A program made the translations under genes and the position numbers. Of a DNA stretch of 64,000 nucleotides, positions 1 to 11,428 are shown in pieces (the stretch's first letter is position 1; each line of letters begins with the position of its first letter). The stretch is taken from positions 22,010,001 to 22,074,000 of the forward strand of contig OZ316893.1 of NCBI GenBank assembly GCA_973895155.1, in the 5' to 3' direction. The notes below the pieces were generated by a model. The model had not been told where the DNA came from and made no database searches. It was given only the letters and a program-made list of their open reading frames with translations. The stretch is from Marsupella aquatica (taxonomy: Eukaryota > Marchantiophyta).

Positions 1-1
1 G

Positions 2-714
2 AAATGGAAGGAATGTGCACAAATGGGAGAAGCAAGACAAGATTTTGGTGCTGGTGTCATGAATGGGAAGATTTATGTTTTTGGGGGTGCGTCCAATTGT
101 AAACTTACATGCGGAGCAGAAGTTTATGACCCTAAAGCTGATTGCTGGTCTCCCATAAAGCCCATGTTATCGAAATTCCATGCTTTTCATCAGGTTGTGA
201 CAGTTGGGGAGGAGCTTTTTGTCCAGGGCTCGATCATTCGTGACTCCACTGATAGAGAAATTGATGATCCAAACCAGATTAATAATATCCTTGAGAATCC
301 GCTCAAGTCTGTGAAGATCTATCACCCTGGAAAGGATTTCATGTGGGAGGCGATTTTGGAGCATCCTTCGCTGTCCAAGGAAATTTCTATCATATGACTC
401 CTATTGGCGTTTATATGTATAATACAGAAAATCAGTCATGGTCACTTGTTCAATCATGTTCCTTTACTAATAATCAAGGGCGGTTGCAACATGGGCACAA
501 TGTTAGAAGCGCCCTTTCTGTGGCAAAGGAGCTTTTAGCAATCGTAAGAATAGATTATAGTTTCTTGAATTCTGAAGAACACCTGCTACATACAAAAGGG
601 TTTGGTCCGAACAACAAACAGATCAACCGGGAGATGATAGTAGAATGGCCTCCGCTAAGTCCCAAGGCAGTGCCTGGACACAGTGTAGCCTATCAGTTGG
701 TCTGTTCAATTTAA
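2..714 (+). pseudogene. F-box/kelch gene copy 1, 3' part, frameshifted
   Basis: This is the kelch-repeat part of an F-box/kelch gene whose 5' part lies before the window. Such proteins recruit substrates to SCF ubiquitin ligases. The frame open from position 2 reads kelch blades (MNGKIYVFGG) up to about 345. Compared with the copy at 11,723, 39 bases after the codons for HPGKD are replaced by 5, a net loss of 34 that shifts the frame. The first frame then ends at 397. The original frame resumes from 343 and runs to the family's stop at 712-714 (VCSI end). A protein joining both parts cannot be made without correction, so I call it a pseudogene. Codon-level similarity to the other copies is near-identical, so the duplication is recent. 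Confidence 0.88.
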
Positions 715-1402
715 CTGTGAGCAATGCATGGCGGAATATATCAATTCCTCACCAATTAATAATTTTTGGCATTCCTCATTTCCCAATAATTGGAACACTT
801 TATTTGATCTTCCGAGACGTCTCTTTTCTTCCAGTGTCAAGGATCAATCGATCATATGGAAATATCTTTTGTTTGTTTGTAGAATGGATGAAAATTAAAC
901 ATTGGCACCTCGGGTGCCTAGCTAGGATTCAAATTGTTTTTCAACAGCAGGCACAGGTGCGTCTATCACTAATTGGAGGGCCGGCCCGTTGGAAAGAGGA
1001 AATACACCGACTAAGATGCGGATTGAAATATCGAAACAACACCCGCCAGTGCCTTAGTAAGGCCTCCTGCCGACATGCGCCGGCCTCATGGTTGATCAGA
1101 GATTAGTCTTCGTCAATGACTTGCTGCAAAGCAGTTGAAGATGTAAAATATAAGATCGATGCTATTCAAAACAACCTCATCATGTCATCATGTGGATTCA
1201 AATATTAACCGAATGCTTCCTTGGAACATCACTTTAAATATATTAAATATATAAGTAATGAGGTGTGGCAGGAATATATTTGTTTATTGAAAGCGAATAA
1301 GCTAGTTTGCAATAAAGTATGATGGCTAGATAAAACCTGCCTAACACAAACCTGTCGAAATATAAATAAATAAATAAATATATATAGTAAGGGATGCAAT
1401 AG

Positions 1403-2260
1403 GCTCATCTTGTGAAGGAGTAGAGCCTTTGAACCGTCGAAAGTCCTTTCTGTACTCAGGTAGTTGCGTCGAAAGCAATGAGCTCGACCTGAATCGCTGA
1501 AATCTACACTACGTATCTGTTCGGACTCTTAAAGAATGACTGCCTCTTGCTCTGCGCTGAGGATCTCGTGAGCTTCCCTGTCTATGACTTTGGGTTCTTG
1601 CTGCCATTTACCCTCATTCCCAGTAAGCTTTGTCGGAAGTGACACAGGAGCTTCATCGGAGAGTTCTGGAGATTGAAGTGTCTGTCTCTAGAATCTAGAG
1701 CTATCCCCCTGGATTGTGGTTACTTGGATTGAACTTCTAGGCCAGCATTGTGAGCAGCCGGTCAATGTTTCTGACAGACGGTTCCTTAACATTTTGCAGC
1801 TGAGGCCGTCATTCTTGGTTTCCAGCATTACATCGTCAACCTGGGGACGATCGTTATCTTCACCAACATTATTGTGAGAGCGATGGGAGGAGATGACGTA
1901 AGCTTTCACTCCACGATCTGTGATTTAGCTTACCTGAAGGAGACCCTAAACTTAGGATCTCCTTTTATCTCGCTATGGGGGGTTGGGTGTTTCCCGAAGT
2001 GCAGTGGAATGCAGATTTTGGAAGCGTGGGAGCGATCCCCGTACGTTCCCCCGTCTCTGTTCCTCGATGGTAAATGTTGTCTGGGTTGAAATCTTAAGGA
2101 CTGTTCTTGTTGAAATCTAGGTTGTCTGTTTTGTGCGCCAGCCCATGTCGAGTTCAGGACGTCCATTACATTCTTTCTGTACGCACTGTCGAGGAATCTC
2201 AACGTGCCTATCCGTTATGAGGATCGAGCTAATAATAATGTGTGCATGATGTTCGAAGAG
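1403..2260. other. Insertion in copy 1 relative to copy 2
   Basis: Copy 1 and copy 2 align up to about 1402 (copy 2: about 7200) and again from about 2261 (copy 2: about 7241). The roughly 850 bp between has no counterpart in copies 2 or 4. It holds the NAT exon at 1800-1897. A further open stretch (about 2150-2260, + strand) encodes nothing I recognise. I saw no clear terminal repeats or target-site duplication, so the mechanism is open. Confidence 0.6.
1800..1897 (+). pseudogene. Single nucleobase-ascorbate transporter (NAT) exon
   Basis: A 98-nt open segment is bounded by a good acceptor (ttttgcag) and donor (gtaagc). It translates to EAVILGFQHYIVNLG followed by TIVIFTNIIVRAMGGDD. This matches the first membrane-spanning region of plant NAT/NCS2 transporters (consensus like EALLLGFQHYLVMLGTTV ... 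MGG), which import nucleobases. No other NAT exon was found before or after it. It lies inside the piece of DNA that splits the antisense cullin exon of copy 1, so it looks like a gene fragment carried in as genomic DNA, since its splice sites are retained. Confidence 0.72.
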
Positions 2261-2431
2261 TGTGTACATTCTGGAGATCGAGGTCTGATACCTGCGGGAT
2301 GAACCAAGTATCTGAATAAATACCGTTCCCGGAGTATTCACAGTCGTACTACCAGCGCATAAAAATATGGACTTCTTTTAAATAGAATCCATTACTTAAT
2401 TCAGACCGTCTGAAAATTCTCTCACCGAGTA

Positions 2432-2783
2432 CTCGGACTTTGTACAAACTGATACAAAAGATGAGTACGAAATGATTTGATATGCTATTCAAACTGTTAC
2501 AAAATTCTCATGACTAAAATTCTCCCGTCCACTGGTGAGGAATGTGAAGCCCAAATTTATGACAACCAATCACTGTCTTCCTGAAATCCCACCAACAGCC
2601 GAGATATAATGGAACACTGTCAAACACACGAGGCCAAACTGGCATGAATCAGACCAATACTACAAGTACAATTTTTCCAATCAGGGGGGTTTCAAACCCG
2701 TTTAAAACCCTACTTGAACTGGGTTGTGCCTAATTATGTTTCAATCTCACTATGTACTACACGCTTAATGCCTGTAACACCTA
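2432..2783. other. Spacer, nothing recognised
   Basis: AT-rich DNA between the end of the copy 1 repeat and a minus-strand ORF. I see no gene, repeat or motif worth naming. It may hold the 3' UTR of the ORF at 2784-3161. Confidence 0.5.
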
Positions 2784-3161
2784 TTATCTTACACGTCGCC
2801 TTCTCTGACTAATTTTTCCAAACCGCCGCGCCATTCCGAAAATAAGGACTTTGCCAACAGCTCCTTTATCAACACCACAAGCCAAAGCAACGGCTCCTCC
2901 TACAACAAGCCACCGCATGTAGCTAGATTTCGATGACTGCTCTGGTAATTGTACGACTGCTATGTCATCACGCTCAGAAGGAGGTGATATCAACGTTTCA
3001 ACAAAATTGGAAGGAACTTTGGTATAAACATTGGCAAACAATGCACTCTTCGACAGGACCATGCCCTGCTTCCGTTTCGCCTGGTACAACTTGATTCCAG
3101 GTTCCATCTTCTTGACACATCCCCACATGCCTTGCCTGATTCCAAGTTTCGCAAGATCACG
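2784..3161 (-). CDS. Small basic protein with one hydrophobic segment, or last exon of a larger gene
   Basis: The minus strand is open from about 3161 to a TAA at 2784. The first ATG is at 3126-3128, giving 114 residues; a better-placed one at 3108 gives 108. The sequence has a hydrophobic stretch (YMRWLVVGGAVALACGV) at roughly residues 70-87 and ends in a strongly basic tail (KISQRRRRVR). Codon use looks protein-like. An acceptor-like site (acagctag) just upstream of 3161 would extend the frame as RDLAKLGIRQG, so this could be a terminal exon whose 5' exons lie at 3.2-5.1 kb. I do not recognise the family. It could be a spurious ORF. Confidence 0.4.
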   Translation of the reverse strand, partial: RDLAKLGIRQGMWGCVKKMEPGIKLYQAKRKQGMVLSKSALFANVYTKVPSNFVETLISPPSERDDIAVVQLPEQSSKSSYMRWLVVGGAVALACGVDKGAVGKVLIFGMARRFGKISQRRRRVR

Positions 3162-3306
3162 CTAGCTGTATCCCCATGTCTTCGTTATGGAAAAGCATAA
3201 CTTCACAACTGGTGAGATTTCCGTTGACTGCTTCCACTGTCGAAACAAACCGACGGCACCATTAGCAACTCAGCAATTGTACATCACTGTCTGTTGTGAG
3301 TCAGCA

Positions 3307-3390
3307 CAGGTCTCCCTCATGGAGAACCAAATTGCGAACTCAGGTCTCCATGAGGGAGAACTATGTTGACAATTTCTCATGGAGACCTGT
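3307..3390. repeat. Cluster of short inverted repeats
   Basis: A perfect 15-nt inverted repeat (tctccctcatggaga at 3311-3325 with its complement at 3345-3359) has a 19-nt loop. The second arm is also complementary over 14 nt to 3377-3390. Two mutually exclusive hairpins are therefore possible. Confidence 0.75.
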
Positions 3391-3399
3391 GTTCACAAT

Positions 3400-5370
3400 T
3401 TCGCCACAGATCCGTCTGGAGCTTCAAAAGCAAGACTCACATGGCATTTTGCTTTCGGAAACTAAACACTCTCCAAAGAAGATTTTTTCCCATCACACCT
3501 TTCAATACAATACACCAAAATACTTCACAACACTATTTCTGCATAAGCAAATGCGAATCCCCCCACAATCCTCCCAAGATCGTCACACGCCACAGAGCCT
3601 AATGCCACTCACATAAGTAGGTTTGAGAATCCACCAAACCAAATCCAGATGTCTGTCCAGAACAAAAAAGGTAAGGTTATGAGACTGATGAACTTGATGG
3701 GGACCTGGGCGGATGCACCAGCTGGAGAAATAATTATCCACCCTCCTTGGCGCAGCCTGTCTTGGTATTTTCGGATAATTTACTGCCTGCAATAATAAAT
3801 GCAAATCTTTTTACATTCTCCAACCATTGCTGCAAGGACAATTCAACTTCCTCAGTGTAAATCTTGAACAAGGTTCAACTACTGGCTATGTAGCACATTA
3901 TTCTTTCTTCCACCAAGCTTCAGACATTGCGATGACCAGTTTGATTGGGCGGGAAAGTTAGGCCTTGAATTGAAGTGGAAGGTAACCAGAAACAAATTTT
4001 CATTCACATATGAAAAGCAAACACAGATGTACAGAATCAGAAGCATGTTCAAGTCCAATAAACAAAAAGAACGCCAGAGTTGGATCAACTCTAGACGAAA
4101 CCATGACGACGATCAAATGAACGCTCGCAAATTAAGTTGATGCAGATGAATCTGATTTGAGATTCTCTACGACAGTGGTGACTCAAAAAACAGGCCAAAC
4201 ATGAAACAGGTCCCAAACATCCCCAATCATCCCTGCTCCAACGTAACGGAACATACCTGAGTCAGGCAATAATACGAGGTGCCAGCCGCCCAAATTCTGC
4301 GACTGATCGTATACTCTCGATCCTTACAGAAGACTGGAAACTGCATGCAGCAGACGTATGGAATGCACATCAGTATTGAACGAGAACCGAGGAACGTGGC
4401 CTTAGAAAATGAAAGGGGAAATCCTAGAGGCCCGTGCATGCTCCACTCCAGGATGACGATGACAACTTAGCATGATCGAAAACAAATCTTGGCGGGATAA
4501 GACAACACGGCAATGGGAGTCTACTGGGCCACTTCCCAGTCACAGTAATGACAAGCCGAGCCAGGCTAGCTTCCTGTCATCTGTGAGACCTGGAAACGCA
4601 ATGTACTATAATTCTCACTTTATAATTAGTTGCAGGGAGAACGAACGAGAAGAAGTTAATAATTGAGGGAGAGAAGAATCAATGAGAGGGAAATACATGA
4701 GAACAGAGTGAATGAATGAAAGATGGACAATAAAAGATGAGAGCGCAACCTTTCGGACCCACTGTACACCCGTCCGCGGACATTCCTATGTGTCGATCTG
4801 GCACAGCCCTACTTAAGGTTGACCCGTGTCCTTTCAGTTCACGCGCGACCCTTCCTGCCTTTAGTGGAGCACATCCAAAAGGCAGCAGCACGATGATACA
4901 CCAGGCGAAGTTGAAATGACGAACTGCTCTGCTCCTCTTCACGAAAACTTACAGTTGTAGACACAGATATATAGTCAAACTCTGGCCTACGGGAAAGTTG
5001 ATAGAAAGTAGACTCCGGCAGAGAAATATACGCGCTAGAGATGGAATCGAACGTAGCTATGCCTCGAATCGGTCTCCTCCTCCTTTCTTATCTACGTCCT
5101 GCAAGTAGCTAGCTTGGCTCGGGGCTTGGATACGTAGTTAAAATCTCATGATTGTTTATTATTAATCATGAAACCACTTCTAGGAAAAATAGTGGCGGTT
5201 AATTACACTGGGTGCACTTGAAGAAAAGAATGCTCACTATAAATTAACATGAAGTAGGAAATAGATATATAATAAGAATCATGAAAGTAGATAATCATGA
5301 CAACTTGAAACAGACCTTTCCCACACTACAGCACGCTACATTCATTAGCCAATGTGCACTAGGAAAATTA
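3400..5370. other. Spacer without a recognised gene
   Basis: Moderately AT-rich DNA. Minus-strand ORFs at 3879-4088 and 4679-4942 were inspected. The latter starts with a signal-peptide-like hydrophobic run, but neither matches a family I know. A tatatat stretch near 4969 on the same strand could be a TATA box for the minus-strand gene at 2784-3161; this is speculative. Confidence 0.4.
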
Positions 5371-5379
5371 CTAAGCCCT

Positions 5380-5850
5380 TATCATAATGGGATGTCATAC
5401 ATATATGGTTTGTCTCTAGTCAGTAATGCATCGTTTTTATCAGTTATGGTCCGTCCTTGAAAATATAAACGAGCAAGAGTGATCAGTCATTTGCATGTGG
5501 ACATTGAGTAGTTTGTCGATCACTCATTGTTCCATATCACGAGTTATGGTCAGTCCTAGCTTGAAAGCAAGAGCAGCAAGAATGATCAGTCATGTGCATG
5601 TGGAGATCCGTCATATGAATTTTGTAACCCTCAATCACCAAAATGATAATGGGATGTCATATACGTATGGTTTGTCTGTAGTCGGTAGTGCATGGTTTTC
5701 ATCAGTTATGGTCAGTCCTTGAAAGTATAAGCAGCAAGAATGATCAGTCAGTTGCATGTGGAGATTGAGTAGTTTGTCCATCACATTGTTCCGTCTCACG
5801 TGCTTGATCCTGCTGTAGCATCCGGTATATAAGGGGCTTCTGCTAGCTGA
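5380..5850 (+). repeat. Repeated upstream (promoter) units of F-box copy 2
   Basis: The segment containing gggatgtcata, ggtttgtct, ttatggtc and gatcagtcat occurs roughly three times in a row here (about 5390-5510, 5530-5620 and 5640-5850). It occurs once upstream of copy 3 (about 11,230-11,400). The promoter region of copy 2 has therefore been locally multiplied. The third unit continues into the TATA box. Confidence 0.65.
5826..5834 (+). promoter_or_regulatory. TATA box of F-box copy 2
   Basis: TATATAAGG lies in sequence shared with copy 3 (11,429-11,437). It is about 250 bp before the truncated coding region, with a 5' UTR-like stretch between. Position and conservation support it as a core promoter element; the start site is not known. 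Confidence 0.6.
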
Positions 5851-6014
5851 AAAATGCTCATTCATCAGTCGCAGTGCTCCGTGAAAATTTATGCCTAGAC
5901 TCCTGATAAGTTGAAGCGAGCTAAATCATCAACCTGAAGCGAGCTAATCATCAACTCGTCGGGCTTCTAGACAAAGCATTCTCGTGATAGCTAGTTGTAA
6001 TCTGGATTTCGGAG

Positions 6015-6078
6015 TATTTTTCTGGTGCCAAACCAAGCAGTGAGTGGATATTTTTCTGGTGCCAAACCAAGCAGTGAG
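6015..6078 (+). repeat. 30-bp direct duplication at a deletion junction
   Basis: The 30-nt stretch at 6015-6044 (5' UTR, containing ctggtgccaaaccaagcag) is repeated exactly at 6049-6078. Just after it the sequence jumps to gatgagtggagg, which in copy 3 lies about 860 bp further on, inside the coding region. Confidence 0.85.
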
Positions 6079-6080
6079 CG

Positions 6081-6498
6081 GATGAGTGGAGGTTGATGGA
6101 GCCTTTGGGGATTGGCGTTCGTGTGGGAGGCGATTTTGGAGCATCCTTCGCTGTCCAAGGAAATTTCTATCATATGACTCCTATTGGCGTTTATATGTAT
6201 AATACAGAAAATCAGTCATGGTCACTTGTTCAATCATGTTCCTTTACTAATGATCAAGGACGGTTGCAACATGGGCACAATGTTAGAAGCGCCCTTTCTG
6301 TGGCAAAGGAGCTTTTAGCAATAGTTAGAATAGATCGATTATAGTTTCTTGAATTCTGAAGAACATGCACCTGCTACATACAAAAGGGTTTGGTCAGAAC
6401 AACAAACAGATCAACCGGGAGATGATAGTAGAATGGCCTTCTCTAAGTCCCAAGGCAGTGCCTGGACACAGTGTAGCCTATCAGTTGCTCTGTTCAAT
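6081..6498 (+). pseudogene. F-box/kelch gene copy 2, 5' half deleted
   Basis: Promoter and 5' UTR are joined directly to the last third of the coding region. The F-box and first kelch blades (copy 3 positions about 11,695-12,553) are missing. The remaining frame starts near an ATG at 6093 (MMEPLGIGVRVGGDF) and would stop at 6344. A 4-bp insertion (gatcgatt against gatt in copies 1 and 3) shifts the frame there. The downstream family sequence continues to the usual stop near 6500. It could still be transcribed from the TATA box at 5826, giving at most an 83-residue peptide. I regard it as a pseudogene. Confidence 0.88.
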
Positions 6499-6937
6499 TT
6501 AAGTTTGAGCAATGCATGGCGGAATATATCATTGCCTCCCCAATTAATATATTTTGGCATTCCTCATTTCCCAATAATTTGAGCACTTTTATTTGATCTT
6601 CCGAGACGTCTCTTTTCTGCCAGTGTCAAGGATCAATCGATCATATGGAAATATCTTTTGTTTGTTTGTAGAATGGATGAAAATTAAACATTAGCAACTC
6701 GGATGCCTAGCTAGGATTCAAATTGTTTCTCAACAGGCACGCATAGGTGCGTCTATTACTAATCGGGGGCCAACCCTATGGAAAGAGGAAATCTGCAGAC
6801 TAAGATGCTGATTGAAATGTCGAAAACAACACCCGCCAGTGCCTTAGTAACGCCTTCTGCCGACATGTTTACATTTTTGGGGAAGCTATTTGAGGGGGAC
6901 ATGCGCCGGCCCCATGCTTGATCAGTGATTCGTATTA

Positions 6938-7380
6938 GTCAATGACTTGCTGCAAAGCAGTTGAAGGTGTAATATATAAGATCGATGCTATTCAAACCAA
7001 CCTCATCATGTCATCATGTGGATTTAAATATTAACCGAATGCTTCCTTAAGTATTAACTTACATAAATATATAAGTAATTAATGAGGTGTGGCAGGAATA
7101 TATTTGTTTATTGAAAGCGAATAAGCTAGTTTGCAATAAAGTATGGTGGCAAGATAAAACCTGCCTAACACAAACCTGTCGAAATATATATATAGGGCTG
7201 CAATAGGCTCCAGCCTCTCGGAATCCTGCGAAAGAGTACGTGTGTACATTCTGGAGATCGAGGTCTGATACCTGCGGGATGAACCAAGTATCTGACTGAC
7301 TAGAAAAGAACCAGCAGCTCGAAGATACAGGAAGGGTAACTGAGACAGCAGCTTGGAAATCAATATAATACACGAATAAA
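6938..7380 (-). pseudogene. Cullin exon remnants antisense to F-box copy 2
   Basis: On the minus strand, sequence homologous to the CUL1-like exons at 15,362-15,727 follows F-box copy 2 tail-to-tail. The exon for VSDL...MYT...LE...FRQ lies at about 7171-7271, with its acceptor (cccgcag) and its donor near 7170. The first codons of the next exon (QVID) lie at about 6938-6953. Small insertions, including a TA expansion in the exon, break the frame. A matching upstream exon piece (SKLLSQL...) lies at about 7300-7363. There is no functional product. Confidence 0.75.
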
Positions 7381-7488
7381 ATACGATTCCCGGAGCGTTC
7401 AGTCATACTACCAACGCAAAAAGTCTGGACTTCTTTGAAATAGAATCCATTAATTAATTCAGACCGTCTGAAAATTCTCTCGCTGAGT

Positions 7489-7995
7489 TTCCTTGCTCCC
7501 TCTTAGCAGTCTCTACACTGAAGAGAACTCCTATTTCCACTCTGCGCCTAGCCCGAGCTGTGCGTCGTTCGTAGTCTCCATGGATCTAGCCAAGCATATA
7601 GCTAGTCTCAAGCCCGAGGTTTCGATCATTTCTTGGGAATACTTTAATTTATGCTAATCCTGTTGTAGGAGTCAATTATTCAGCCCAGATCTAAATGGAT
7701 CTCGATCTCACACATCATGAATATATGTTTTGAGACACCGAGTTATTGAAAGCTCTTTGCCCGGAAGGACATATGAAGTTAACTGAAGAGATAATAAGCA
7801 GCATGCAGGCCAATTAAGAGTAAGACAGCCAACTCAATATGGGGAATGGAAGTGCCAAGTTCTGAACGGAAAGATGAAGTAGGAAGAAGGCTAATTAAGG
7901 CTCCTTAATATAACTTAAATAGGCCAAGCTCTAGCTGAAAGATCGATTGACTAGTGAAGTTGACTGCTGACAATGACACACATATTACTAAATCG
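7489..7995. other. Spacer, nothing recognised
   Basis: AT-rich sequence between the end of the copy 2 repeat and the large repeat A. I see no gene or repeat. Confidence 0.5.
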
Positions 7996-10371
7996 ATGCA
8001 GAGTCTCACAACTTATTGTAAGTAGCTATCACAACCATCTGAAACTCAGCCCTAAGTAACCCTTGTCTGGTAATGTTCCTAAAATTACAGCTGGATCAGC
8101 AACTGTCTACCCGAGATTACAATCTTGAAAACCCTGTAACAAGCATATATATAATTGCCTTTCGTAGAGAGATCCAATACTTAACCAATAAACCCAGGCC
8201 ATGAAAGTCTGATAACTTTTATTAGAGTGATTAATTGGGTACGGTTGGACCTGACTTTTTGTGGTTTGGTTTGCTGGGTCCAACCAACACAGTAACCAAA
8301 CCCAGTAGGGCTTAGAGATGCTCTAATAAATTATTGGATGGAAATCTCATCCCAGCTTACGACTCAAACAAAATGAGAAAAAGTAGCAAGGATGAACCAG
8401 GTTGTTTCCTACAACTGACAATTACTTGGATGGGCTTTTCCTACAAATCACTGCAAAATAACAAAAAGCACCTGTTCTGTTGGTGGCTTGGTAGGCGCGC
8501 TGGTTACTTTGTGAGCTTATGTTCTGGATTTATCTTGGATTTTTTGTTTAGACCACCTGGCCATCTTTCTGTTCCATGTGTCCTACTGGCCGATGTAGGT
8601 TTTTGGTGTTTGTTGCTGGTGTACCCTTAACCTGAGTAGTTGAGCCTGTAAGTCTTTGGACTTAGTTTCCCCTTTGCAAAGGTTTCATGTTTGTAGTTTT
8701 GCCCTTCTGGGCCGTTTGGACCCCTTCTCCTTGTTTTATAAAATCCCTAGGGGGTTAATTTACTGTATAGTTTGGAATACCATATATGTGATCCTAGCTT
8801 AATCTCAATACTCATATTTTATAAAGATAAGCTTCTAGGAATATTTTGTTTATCACAATGTCATTATTTTCAGTTTAAGTTTGATTCTGCCAGAAAATTA
8901 ACACAAGTCACCTTAGTCCTTTGCATCCAATGGCTGTCATTGCACTCAGTGTTGCAAGTGTCTGTCGGGCCCAATCTCCCTCAAAGTTACTTTGATTGAC
9001 CACCCTTGCCTCCAACTCAGTATGTCTTGCAACATGTCCTGGGCACATGGCCTCTCATTCTCTGCGCAGGGAGAGGCCCCAGGTATGCAACTCCCCTTTT
9101 TATAAGACAAGTTTTTAATTCATTATAATAGCCTTATATCCAATTGACCATCTTAGATTTCATTTTAGTCTAAAGTCTTGTACCTCTCAACTCAAGGAAT
9201 CCAAAAATATAACTTAGAAAAAACCAAACATGTTTTGATGTAGAAAAAGTTTATCAAAACCAAATTATATGGATTTTTTAATACAGAGGTCTACATCCAA
9301 ACTAACCAGCTATTTAGTATTTTTATTAAAATTTTAAAAATCTTTTAAATACAAATTTCCAAGATGTGTAGGAATATTTTTTAATTTCATATGGAAAAAG
9401 AAGAAAACCCCACCTTTTATATGACTTGAAAATTTTTAAAAGTGGAAAACCCAGGTGTTTTTCAAATTTTAATTATTTTGTATAGTCAACTTTTTAGTCC
9501 ATATGAAAATGTAGACCCCTGCCTGTTATACAAGAGCTGTGTACCCCTGGGAGAGGCCATGCAGTGGGAAACGTTAATATGCAGTCTGAAACAGAGGTCA
9601 TGCCTGGGATGGACATAGGCAGAGCAAGTGAAGCCAACCCACTCCTCGTCCCTGGCTTGGGTGATCAAAGTCACATTGAAGGAGACCGGAGGCATACAAT
9701 TGCAACACTAGGGGTGCTGATTGTCATTGCATAAGAGGGAGCTAAACTGGCTTAATTTTCTTACCCAGCTAATGAGAAACGGACATTGTGATAAATAGAA
9801 AACAAGCATGTGGCAAGTGGGGTGGCAAGGTACATATTATGTCACAGATTAATGGCAATATAGTAAATCCCAGTTATAAGATATAAGGGTTTACCTTGCC
9901 CAAGCCAGCTATTTTACCAAGTGCACAACCATTCTGGTCAGGCTCACTAAAGTTTTCCATAGAGTGGTCAATCAAGGGTGACTTAACATTCAGACACTGC
10001 TTCAGCGATTCACATTTAGAAGACACGCTAGAATTTCCAGAGGTGCTTCATCCTAAGTCACCAAGAATTCCAAACCAGACAGCTCCATGGCTGAGGGAGC
10101 TGCTTCATGTTGTTAGAGAGCTCCTTGTTAACTCACCCGCCTCAGATTTGTAACTTAGCTGTGTGAGGTGATTTAGGGCTAATCGTTTTGGGCTGTCACC
10201 AGTCTGCCCTGCATTAAAACAGGATAAAGAATGTGTTTCAAAACTGGACATTTTGTCCCTGTTTCTAATATGATCAAATGTAAGGGTTTTCTCTCACCCT
10301 AACCATCCTGCCGTTTGTTACCCTCTTCTCGTTCTGCTTTGCTCTGGTTTGATTTTGTTTTGATTCCCCCA
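7996..10371. repeat. Large dispersed repeat, copy A
   Basis: This 2.4-kb segment is a diverged direct copy of 19,634-21,616. Shared landmarks include gcagagtctcacaacttatt at the start, tttttggtgtttgttgctgg, a 60-bp block around atgtgatcctagcttaatct, and gattttgttttgattccccc at the end. Each copy lies next to an F-box/kelch remnant. No transposase, integrase or reverse transcriptase frame was found. The roughly 9.3 kb between copies A and B also lacks retroelement genes, so I do not call them LTRs. A third, short piece of the family is at about 34,575-34,660. Confidence 0.8.
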
Positions 10372-11060
10372 AACAAAAAATAAGGAGGGAAACTACAGTA
10401 AGGGTATGATGGATTGTTTGGTGCCCCTCTTTCTCAAACTATAAAATCTAAGGTTTTCTCACACCCTAGCCATCCTGCCAGGTGCGCGGCCATTCTCCTC
10501 AGGCTTGGTTTCCCTTTCCACTCTTCAAAGAAAAGGGAGAGAAAAGAGGTTTGAGTGGACCATTTTGTACCCCTTTTCTTGTTCTGTGTGGGGCTTGGTT
10601 TCCCTCTCGGTTTCCCTTTCCCCCTTCCCCCCTTCCCCCAAACACCCCCTCACCCCTACCACCACCACCAAAGAGGAGGTGGCTGAGTGGACCTTTCTGT
10701 CCCCCTTTTCTCATTGATTCTATAAAAATTGACATTTTTCTCTCACCCTAGCTGTCCTGCCAAGTACACGACTATTCTACTCAAGGTGGGTTTCCCTTTC
10801 CTCTCCCAACCAAACACAAACTGGAGAAAAGAGAGGTGTTTGAGTGGGGCCTTTTTTTAAACCCTGTTCTATTGCGCTCAGGGCTGGTTTCCGTTTACCC
10901 TTAACAAAAAAGAGAAAAACTAGGCATATGAGTGGTCCGTTTTCTACCCGGTCTTTTACTGCCCCCCACAAAAAGGAGAAAAGGAGGTGTTTGAGTGGGC
11001 CATTTTGTAACCTTTTTTCTGGTTATGTTCGGGTTGGGCATTCTGGTTTCCGTTTTCCTT
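10372..11060 (+). repeat. Degenerate tandem array of purine/pyrimidine-rich units
   Basis: The core gagtgg-cc-tttt-t followed by accc(c)ttttct recurs at about 10,552, 10,684, 10,839, 10,932 and 10,995. It is preceded by ggtttccctttcc and by gagaaaagagg tracts. Unit length varies from about 65 to 155 bp. Related single units occur at about 10,240 and 21,475, at the ends of repeats A and B. Open frames here are low-complexity and not genes. Confidence 0.65.
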
Positions 11061-11428
11061 TATAGCATCTCCAAACCTACATGGTTCTCTTTATTGGGTA
11101 CACTAGATACCCAGACTGATAGCATCCTTTTTTAATTTATTGTAAGTCCCTATCATGGCCAACTAAAAGCAGCCCCAGCCAGCAATTTTTTCTTGTTTAA
11201 ATGTCCGTCAAATGAATTTTGTACCCCTCAATCACCAAAATGATAATGGGATGTCATATATATACGGTTTGTCTGTAGTCAGTAGCTAGTGCATCCTTTT
11301 CGTCACTTATGGTCAGTCCTTGAAAGCATAACGAGCAAGAGTGATCAGTCATTTGCATGTGGAGATTGAGTAGTTTGTCAATCACTCATTCTTCCATCTC
11401 ACTTGCTTGATCCTGCTGTAGCATCCGG

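Larger units (their letters stand above)
1107..2293 (-). pseudogene. Cullin exon remnants antisense to F-box copy 1
   Basis: Downstream of F-box copy 1, on the opposite strand, are pieces of a CUL1-like gene matching the better copy at 15,362-18,068. The start of the QVID exon with its acceptor is at about 1111-1127. The end of the preceding exon with its donor is at about 1351-1363, and the start of that exon is at about 2262-2292. The last two belong to one exon and are separated by about 850 bp of unrelated DNA that holds a NAT-like exon. Only short coding pieces remain, so there is no product. Homology is judged by DNA identity to the other copies and by the matching cullin peptide. Confidence 0.7.

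Noticed and set aside
10482-10751. ORFs rich in P, F and S
   Set aside because: They follow the pyrimidine-rich tandem array, with no domain and frames open on both strands.
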